Made by a program: the position numbers and the translations under genes
Notes under the pieces: model-generated
Database searches by the model: none
What the model was told of the DNA's origin: nothing
The model's input: only the letters and a program-made list of their open reading frames with translations
NCBI GenBank assembly: GCA_903884535.1
Contig: CAISEZ010000068.1
Coordinates: 1-64,000 of the forward strand
Source of the DNA: an uncultured Verrucomicrobia subdivision 3 bacterium
Lineage (GTDB): Bacteria > Verrucomicrobiota > Verrucomicrobiia > Limisphaerales > UBA11358
Direction of reading: 5' to 3'
DNA: 64,000 nucleotides
Shown: piece by piece, positions 58,881-64,000 of the stretch
Layout: each line of letters opens with the position of its first letter
How positions within the stretch are numbered: position 1 is the stretch's first letter

Positions 58881-59633
58881 CTATTTAAGTTCAATGCCGA
58901 CCGGACAATGATCGCTGCCCAAAACTTCCGGCCGGATGAAGGCCCGTTTGAGCTGCGGCCGCAGCGCTTTTGAAATTAAAAAATAATCCAGTCGCCAGCC
59001 GATGTTCCGCGACCGTGCTCCGGACATCGGGCTCCACCAACTGTAATGTCCCCCGCCCTTTTCAAACTCGCGGAAGGTGTCCACAAAACCGGCGTTCACA
59101 AAAGCGCTGAATCCATTCCGCTCCTCGATGGTGAAACCGTGGTTGCGGACGTTCGCCTTGGGATTCGCCAGATCAATTTCGGTGTGCGCCACGTTGAGGT
59201 CGCCGCAAAAAATCACCGACTTTTTCTTTTCCAGTTTTTTTAGGTAAGCGAGAAAGTCCGCGTCCCAAACCTGGCGGTAAGGCAGCCGCTCCAGTTCGCG
59301 CTTCGAGTTCGGCGTGTAAACATTCACCAGGAAAAAATCTTTGTATTCGGCGGTCAGCACGCGGCCTTCCCGGTCATGTTCGACAATGCCGACGTGCGGC
59401 GTGACTTTGAGCGGACGTTCCTTGGTGAAAATCGCCGTGCCAGAGTAACCTTTCTTTTCCGCGCAATTCCAGAACGTCGTGTAGCTCGCGGGCCAGAGCT
59501 GCTCCACCTGGTCGGGCGTGCATTTGGTTTCCTGCAAACACAGCACGTCCGGTTTCTCGGTGTCGAGAAATTCCAAAAAGTTTTTCTTCAGCACGGCGCG
59601 CAGGCCGTTGACGTTCCAGGAAATCAGTTTCAC
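58881..59633 (-). CDS. xth: Exodeoxyribonuclease III
   Basis: AP endonuclease and 3'-5' exonuclease for base-excision repair, 250 residues. GTG 59633 gives [13 protein letters not shown], the usual family start; ATG 59651 adds six residues. Metal and catalytic motifs: NVNGLR (N8), LQETKC (E34), [22 protein letters not shown] (D145, N147), and the SDHCPV end (D240-H241 in SDH). It fits with mutY and mutT as DNA-damage repair. Upstream lies the 58-aa ORF region. Confidence 0.95.
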   Translation of the reverse strand: MKLISWNVNGLRAVLKKNFLEFLDTEKPDVLCLQETKCTPDQVEQLWPASYTTFWNCAEKKGYSGTAIFTKERPLKVTPHVGIVEHDREGRVLTAEYKDFFLVNVYTPNSKRELERLPYRQVWDADFLAYLKKLEKKKSVIFCGDLNVAHTEIDLANPKANVRNHGFTIEERNGFSAFVNAGFVDTFREFEKGGGHYSWWSPMSGARSRNIGWRLDYFLISKALRPQLKRAFIRPEVLGSDHCPVGIELK

Positions 59634-59726
59634 GGTCGGAAAAATACCCAAAGCCAGCTTTCGGTGCCAATCTTCGCTGAATGAAAATGGAGTGGTGAAT
59701 GATCTGCTAAATTGACCGGGCTTGAT

Positions 59727-59903
59727 CTAGCCGGAAATCCCGAAGTTGTTCCAATCAATCCGAACGGTCTTGTCGTCGTGCAGCCACTGCCCAAACGCAT
59801 CGTCACCATCGGATTGGGGAGGCCCAGCGATAGATGGCCAGACCTGCTGATCGGGATCAGCGTTCGTGAACTCTGTTTTTTTATCTGGTGAGTGCGATGC
59901 CAA
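59727..59903 (-). CDS. Possible small ORF or gene remnant, 58 codons
   Basis: An uncharacterised minus-strand reading frame starting at TTG 59903, ending TAG. The peptide, beginning MASHSPDKKTEF and ending DWNNFGISG, is acidic with segments QQVWPSIAGPP and DDAFGQWLHDDK. No ATG fits, no Shine-Dalgarno is present, and I know no related family. It could be a real short gene, the 3' remnant of a longer one, or chance. Confidence 0.35.
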   Translation of the reverse strand: MASHSPDKKTEFTNADPDQQVWPSIAGPPQSDGDDAFGQWLHDDKTVRIDWNNFGISG

Positions 59904-60026
59904 GCGGGTGAAAAATTGACCATTGCCGCGGCAAAAGCAAGCCGCGATTTTGGTTTTCGAAAATTGCGGTCAGCCGCCGCACGTTGACGGGGCGTGATTG
60001 AACCGCTACCTTGCTGGCAGTTAAAA

Positions 60027-60413
60027 ATGATTGCCAACCTCGCCAGCAAACCCACCGCCGCGCCCAATTTTCGCACCGGCGACGAGCGGCTCGTCAAGCT
60101 CACGGCCAGCGCAGCCCATAAAGTTGCCACGTTGCTGACCAAGCAAGGGCGAGCGAACGGCGTGCTGCGCGTGGCGGTGGTCGGCGGCGGCTGCTCCGGC
60201 CTGCAATACAAAATGGATTTGCAGGACGGACCGGCCAGCCGCGACATCCTCGTCGAAAGCGGCGGCGTGCGCGTGGTCGTGGATCCCAAGAGCGCGCTCT
60301 ACGTCACCGGCAGCGAACTGGATTACATCGAGGCGTTGCAGGACGGCGGCTTCAAGGTGAAGAACCCCAACGCCGCCACGAGTTGTTCCTGCGGCGAGAG
60401 CTTCAGCGCGTGA
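60027..60413 (+). CDS. iscA: A-type iron-sulfur carrier (IscA/ErpA/HesB family)
   Basis: Carries Fe-S clusters to target proteins. 128 residues from ATG 60027; the frame from 59994 adds eleven non-family residues. Conserved cysteines: VVGGGCSGLQY and SCSCGESFS (CxC). TASAAHKVATLL is the usual first helix. The N-terminal 25 residues are extra and basic. It lies upstream of hscB with a heptad repeat between; together they form a short Fe-S assembly locus without iscU or hscA. Confidence 0.92.
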   Translation: MIANLASKPTAAPNFRTGDERLVKLTASAAHKVATLLTKQGRANGVLRVAVVGGGCSGLQYKMDLQDGPASRDILVESGGVRVVVDPKSALYVTGSELDYIEALQDGGFKVKNPNAATSCSCGESFSA

Positions 60414-60421
60414 CGCATTAG

Positions 60422-60511
60422 TTTTTAATTTTAAGTTGTAAGTTTTGAGTTAAGCGGCCGCGTTCTGACAATTAAAAACTAAAAATTTAGAATTTAAAAT
60501 TTAAAATTGAT
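60422..60511. repeat. Inverted heptad-repeat pair between iscA and hscB
   Basis: The left arm (60422-60456) has five 7-nt units like TTTTAAG; the right arm (60470-60511) has six units of consensus AATTTAA, two exact. The arms face each other around a CGGCCG-containing spacer. The last unit includes the hscB start codon. Confidence 0.85.
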
Positions 60512-61112
60512 GGATTACTTTGTCCTGCTCAACGAACCGCGCCGGCCCTGGCTGGACGCGGACCGGCTCAAGCAAAAATTTCTCGCGCTTTCGGCCAGCG
60601 CGCACCCCGATCGCAGCCATTCCGCCAGCGCTGCCGACAAGGCTGCCGCCACCCAAAAATTCACGGAGCTGAACGCCGCCTACAATTGCCTGGCCGAACC
60701 GAAATCGCGCCTGCTGCACCTGCTCGAACTCGAACTCGGCACGAAGCCGAAGGACATCCAGGCCATCCCCGCCGCGCTCGCCGATTTGTTCGCCGAAGTC
60801 GCGACGCGCTGCCGGCAGGCGGATGGTTTTCTCGTCGAGAAAAATCAAGCGACCTCGCCGCTGGTGCAAGTGCAGTTGTTCGAGCGCGGACAGGATTGGG
60901 TAGAAACGCTGAACGGTTTGCAGCGGAAGCTGAATGAACTGCGCGAACAAATTACCGGCGAATTGCAGGCTCTCGACGAAAAATGGATTTCAGGCGACGC
61001 CGCTTCGCGCCCGGAAATTCTACCGCGGCTGGAGGAACTTTACCGGCTGTTCGGCTATTTCAACCGCTGGCAAAACCAGATTCAGGAGCGGGTGACGCAG
61101 CTCTCATTCTGA
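60510..61112 (+). CDS. hscB: Fe-S cluster co-chaperone HscB-like J protein
   Basis: A 200-residue J-domain co-chaperone that helps HscA release clusters from IscU. MDYFVLLNEPRRPWLD starts the J domain; the HPD motif is in ASAHPDRSH (near 34). The C-terminal three-helix bundle follows from about 85 to the end (LVQVQLFERGQDWVETL and YRLFGYFNRWQNQIQERV in outline). ATG 60510 overlaps the final heptad unit. No hscA, iscU or fdx is next to it. Confidence 0.88.
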   Translation: MDYFVLLNEPRRPWLDADRLKQKFLALSASAHPDRSHSASAADKAAATQKFTELNAAYNCLAEPKSRLLHLLELELGTKPKDIQAIPAALADLFAEVATRCRQADGFLVEKNQATSPLVQVQLFERGQDWVETLNGLQRKLNELREQITGELQALDEKWISGDAASRPEILPRLEELYRLFGYFNRWQNQIQERVTQLSF

Positions 61113-61128
61113 AAGCCCGCGGGATTTA

Positions 61129-61617
61129 TCAATGTTTCGGCAGCGGCAGCGTGTCGCCTGAGTTGGCCGGCTGATAGACCGCCGGCTGGAGATTCAGCAG
61201 CGGATCACTTTTCTTGTGGTGCCGCCACGCGAGGAACGAAGAACCACCCAGCAGCGCCAAGGCCACGAGCACGATGCCGGCCAGGCCGAGCTTCCAATTC
61301 AACTTCGCCAGCACCAGCGTCAGATGATCCAGCCACGTTTTCTTGGATTCACCCAGCGGCGGCGGCGCGGCGTAATTCTTGGTGCCGCTCAATTCCGCGT
61401 CGAGCGCGGCGAGGACTTTCGTCGTGTCGAGCTTGAGCAACGCGGCGTAATTCTTCACCGAACCCCGGATGTAAATCGGCGCGGAGAACACGTTGAAGTT
61501 GCCTTCCTCCAAAGCCCGGATGTGGTCGGTGCGAATCTTGGTGGATTCGGCGACCTGCTCGACCGTGAGATTTCTGGCCTCGCGCGCGGCGCGGAGCTGT
61601 TCGGCGACCGTTGACAT
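61129..61617 (-). CDS. RodZ-like helix-turn-helix membrane protein
   Basis: A 162-residue protein. The N-terminal HTH_25 domain (1-70: AAREARNLTVEQVAESTKI, HIRALEEGNFNVFSAPIYIRG) matches the cytoplasmic part of RodZ. A single membrane helix lies near 113-130 (LAGIVLVALALLGGSSFL). The periplasmic tail is only 30 residues, much shorter than in RodZ, so either a truncated RodZ or a distinct regulator. Divergent from the sigma factor gene with a 99-base gap. Confidence 0.85.
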   Translation of the reverse strand: MSTVAEQLRAAREARNLTVEQVAESTKIRTDHIRALEEGNFNVFSAPIYIRGSVKNYAALLKLDTTKVLAALDAELSGTKNYAAPPPLGESKKTWLDHLTLVLAKLNWKLGLAGIVLVALALLGGSSFLAWRHHKKSDPLLNLQPAVYQPANSGDTLPLPKH

Positions 61618-61716
61618 TGCGCTTTATTTAGCGGGTTTGCGCGCCAATTAGCAATCTTGGAAATGATTTCAATTCCGTTGAACCTTTGCTCGCCACGCGC
61701 ATTCCACTTGAGGAAC

Positions 61717-62262
61717 ATGCTGGAAGTGGCCGCACCCGAACAACTGCCCGTGGACCAAGCCCGCGCCGGACAACCGGCGGCGTGGGAGGCGCTCTTCCGG
61801 CGCTACCAACTGCCGCTTTATGTTTACGTCTTTGAACTCGTCCGCGACGAACAGGCCGGCCTGGACATCGTGCAGGAGACATTCATTGCCGCCGTCCGGC
61901 ACGTCCGCAGTTTGCGCGAAGACGCCAAATTTGGCAGCTGGCTGTTCGGCATCGCGCACCAGAAAGTCATCCAGCGCTGGCGCAAACGGCAGGAAATCCT
62001 GTTCGATGAAATTCCCGAATCGCCGGACGAATTTGAAGCTGCACCGGACGACCTGCTCATCCGGCGCGAACAGGAAACTGAATTTATGAATCGGCTCGAA
62101 CAACTACCGCCGGCGCAACGATCGGTTTTGCTGCTGCATTTCGTCGAGGATTTTCCGCTGGAAGAAATTTCGCGCATCACTGAAACCCCGCTGGGCACGG
62201 TGAAGTCACGGCTGCATTACGCCAAGAAATCCCTGCGCAAATTATTGGAGGAAGCAAAATGA
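61717..62262 (+). CDS. ECF-type RNA polymerase sigma factor
   Basis: A 181-residue sigma-70 family, ECF factor from ATG 61717. Region 2 is WEALFRRYQLPLYVYVFELV then DIVQETFIAAVRHV; region 4 is LPPAQRSVLLLHFVEDFPLEEISRIT in outline, with helix-turn-helix LGTVKSRLHYAKKSLRKLL. No zinc-binding anti-sigma domain is fused. The stop overlaps the next ATG by ATGA, so a downstream membrane protein probably controls it. Promoter of the operon must lie in the 99-base gap before it. Confidence 0.9.
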   Translation: MLEVAAPEQLPVDQARAGQPAAWEALFRRYQLPLYVYVFELVRDEQAGLDIVQETFIAAVRHVRSLREDAKFGSWLFGIAHQKVIQRWRKRQEILFDEIPESPDEFEAAPDDLLIRREQETEFMNRLEQLPPAQRSVLLLHFVEDFPLEEISRITETPLGTVKSRLHYAKKSLRKLLEEAK

Positions 62263-62687
62263 AAACGCCGCGTGAAATCCTGCTCGCCCGCAATTCGGCC
62301 GCCACTCCGAAGCTCGACGCCATCCGCCGTAAAGTGGTTGAGAAATTGCAAATCTCGGCAAGGAAGGAACAAAGTTGGCCGGCTGCCTTGGTTGCTTGGT
62401 TGATTAATTGTTCAAATACATTCTGGCTGGAACTCATCTGGCCGTGCCGCCGGATTTGGACCGGTCTGGCCGCGATCTGGCTGCTCATTCTCGCCGTCAA
62501 CCTTGCGCAACACGAGGCCACGCCCGCCGGAAAAATTTCCGCCGCGCCGGTCCTGATGAGTTTCAGCGAGCAGCAACGCTGGATGAACGAACGGTTCGCC
62601 GACCGCGCGCCGGCGGCCGACGCCGAGCCGCCCAAAATCTTTGTGCCCAAACCGCGCACGGAAAATTTTCAACCGCTCACTGTATGA
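62259..62687 (+). CDS. Single-pass membrane protein, candidate anti-sigma factor
   Basis: A 142-residue protein. The N-terminal 60 residues are basic and cytoplasmic (KTPREILLARNSAATPKLDAIRR), then one membrane helix near 67-84 (IWTGLAAIWLLILAVNLA), then a Pro-rich outer tail. There is no HxxxCxxC zinc motif, so it is not a standard ZAS anti-sigma factor. Its position, fused by ATGA to both the sigma gene and the next gene, makes an anti-sigma role plausible, but this is inference. Confidence 0.65.
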   Translation: MKTPREILLARNSAATPKLDAIRRKVVEKLQISARKEQSWPAALVAWLINCSNTFWLELIWPCRRIWTGLAAIWLLILAVNLAQHEATPAGKISAAPVLMSFSEQQRWMNERFADRAPAADAEPPKIFVPKPRTENFQPLTV

Positions 62688-64000
62688 ACGAAAAACCAAA
62701 ATGCAAATTGCGCTGGCGACTGTTGCGCTGGGGACTGATTGGACTGGCCGGCCTCGTCACGCTGGCCGCCATTTTGGTCACGGAAGAAAACTGGCGCGGC
62801 AAACGCGCTTGGGAAAATTACCGGCGCGACGCCGAGGCGCGCGGCGAACATTTTGCGTGGACGGCCTTCGCGCCGACCAACGTCCCGGACGACCAGAATT
62901 TTTTCTGCGCGCCCATCGTGGTTGAGGCTTTGAAGTATTGGATCGGCGGAGATGCGGACTATTCCCGTCCGTCCGCCTACCGGATGAACTTCAAGCTCTA
63001 TCGCGGCGCCGCCGGAATTTGGCCGAAACCCGGCGGCAACTGGCAGAACGGCACGTTCACGGATTTGCAGGAATGGCAGACCTATTTCCAGAACTTCAAC
63101 GCGACGTCCGAAGGGAAGACCAACGGCTTTCCCATGCTCGCCCAGCCGCAATCGCCCGCCGCCGATGTGCTGCTGGCGTTGAGCAGTTTCAATCCGGCGC
63201 TCGGAGAACTGCGTCAGGCCAGCCGGCGTCCGATGGCGTGGATGCCGCTAAACTATGACAACGGTTTCGAAGACGCCGTCACCCTCATGCCGTGGCTGGC
63301 AAACGAAAAGCGCTGTGCGCAACTGTTGCATCTGCGCGCCGTAGCCGAGTTGCAGGCCAATCAAAGCGCCGCCGCGCTGGAGGACGTGAAGCTGCTCCTG
63401 CGCCTCACCGACACCATCCGCAACCAACCGTTCCTGATCTCGCATCTGGTCCGCATCGCCATGCAGGCCATCACGCTCCAGCCGGTTTACGAGGGGCTCG
63501 CGCAACATCGCTGGAACGATGCGCAGCTTGCCGACCTCGAAGCTGTGCTCGGTGAAAAAGATTATCTGGCCGACTTCCAGTTCGCCATGAGCGGCGAACG
63601 CGCCTGTGCTATCTATACTTTCGAGCTTCAGCGCCGCGCGCGCGAAATGAAAAGATATGCCGGGGATGAAGTCGGAAACCTGATCGTTACCAACAGCCTG
63701 CGCTTGATGCCGAGCGCATTCTTTTACCAGAACGAACTCGCCATTTGCCAGTTGTATGATCAGTTCGTCCTCCCGGTATTGAACCTTTCAAACCACACCG
63801 TTTCGGTCTCCGCCTGCCGCAACGGCCAGATAAATTTCGTGGAGCAGGCCAAACATTGGTCGTTCTACAAAATCGAGGCACGGATGCTCTTCCCCGCCAT
63901 CGGTAAGGCGGTGACAAAGTTTGCGCTCATCCAAGCGCAGTTGGATTTGGCACGCACGGCCTGTGCGCTGGAACGCTTCCGCCTCGCGCACGGAAATTAT
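62684..64000 (+). CDS. Large membrane-anchored protein, 3' end cut by window
   Basis: Open for at least 439 codons to the window end. A basic N-terminal tail (MNEKPKCKLRWRLLRWG) is followed by one membrane helix (18-34). The soluble part is Trp-, Tyr- and Phe-rich with helical segments (LLHLRAVAELQANQSAAALEDVKLLLRL in outline) and no catalytic motif I recognise. The ATG overlaps the stop of the upstream gene by ATGA, so sigma factor, putative anti-sigma and this protein form one unit. It may be the sensor or target of the sigma system. Unknown family. Confidence 0.7.
   Translation, partial: MNEKPKCKLRWRLLRWGLIGLAGLVTLAAILVTEENWRGKRAWENYRRDAEARGEHFAWTAFAPTNVPDDQNFFCAPIVVEALKYWIGGDADYSRPSAYRMNFKLYRGAAGIWPKPGGNWQNGTFTDLQEWQTYFQNFNATSEGKTNGFPMLAQPQSPAADVLLALSSFNPALGELRQASRRPMAWMPLNYDNGFEDAVTLMPWLANEKRCAQLLHLRAVAELQANQSAAALEDVKLLLRLTDTIRNQPFLISHLVRIAMQAITLQPVYEGLAQHRWNDAQLADLEAVLGEKDYLADFQFAMSGERACAIYTFELQRRAREMKRYAGDEVGNLIVTNSLRLMPSAFFYQNELAICQLYDQFVLPVLNLSNHTVSVSACRNGQINFVEQAKHWSFYKIEARMLFPAIGKAVTKFALIQAQLDLARTACALERFRLAHGNY

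Overview
The window looks like a stretch of chromosome from a Verrucomicrobiota bacterium, probably a Pedosphaera-like member of the Limisphaerales. This is inference from content: three proteins end in a PEP-CTERM sorting signal, other secreted proteins have verrucomicrobial features, GyrA has a lineage-type quinolone region, and many start codons are preceded by an A/T-rich AAATTT instead of a Shine-Dalgarno sequence. The DNA is GC-rich by eye, genes are dense, and most are housekeeping or conserved accessory genes. No tRNA, rRNA, CRISPR array, prophage or insertion sequence was seen.

Layout: 1-5000 holds mutY (cut by the window edge), a cysteine desulfurase, and a tightly overlapping luxE-luxC-queD operon. 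5000-12700 holds a large membrane TPR protein, secreted proteins, metG and a secreted serine hydrolase. 12700-16040 is a pyruvate/2-oxoacid dehydrogenase operon (E1 alpha, E1 beta, E2). 16150-20900 is a hybrid histidine kinase, a two-receiver response regulator, a haem-binding protein and an esterase. 20950-27500 runs leftward: small conserved protein, SLBB lipoprotein, panB, heptose kinase, thiG and a frameshifted sugar dehydrogenase/cytochrome. 27600-35050 has a eukaryotic-type hisA, PEP-CTERM genes, the rpsP-khpA-trmD-rplS ribosomal operon and a tandem NDK protein. 35100-43560 has mutT, ugd, a PP2C phosphatase, an EF-G paralogue broken by an amber codon, and miaB. 43570-53700 holds small membrane proteins, a GH114 protein, pdxH, a DUF481 porin-like protein, gyrA, gyrB and a serine hydrolase. 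53900-64000 holds gcvP, a hemerythrin-like protein, a B12 radical SAM enzyme, xth, iscA, hscB, a RodZ-like protein and an ECF sigma operon cut by the window edge.

The most striking feature is not a gene. Intergenic DNA, and sometimes coding DNA, is filled with short repeats of fixed period: mostly 7 nt, but also 8, 9 and 10 nt. Unit sequence differs from locus to locus, and the units are often arranged as two inverted arms around a loop. Several run in frame through genes (luxE twice, gcvP, probably mutY), and one supplies the 5' end of mutT. Separately, three REPIN-like elements of unrelated sequence share one architecture: two hairpins of 7-8 bp with 4-nt loops facing each other, with compensatory changes between arms. 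Both classes deserve a genome-wide search.
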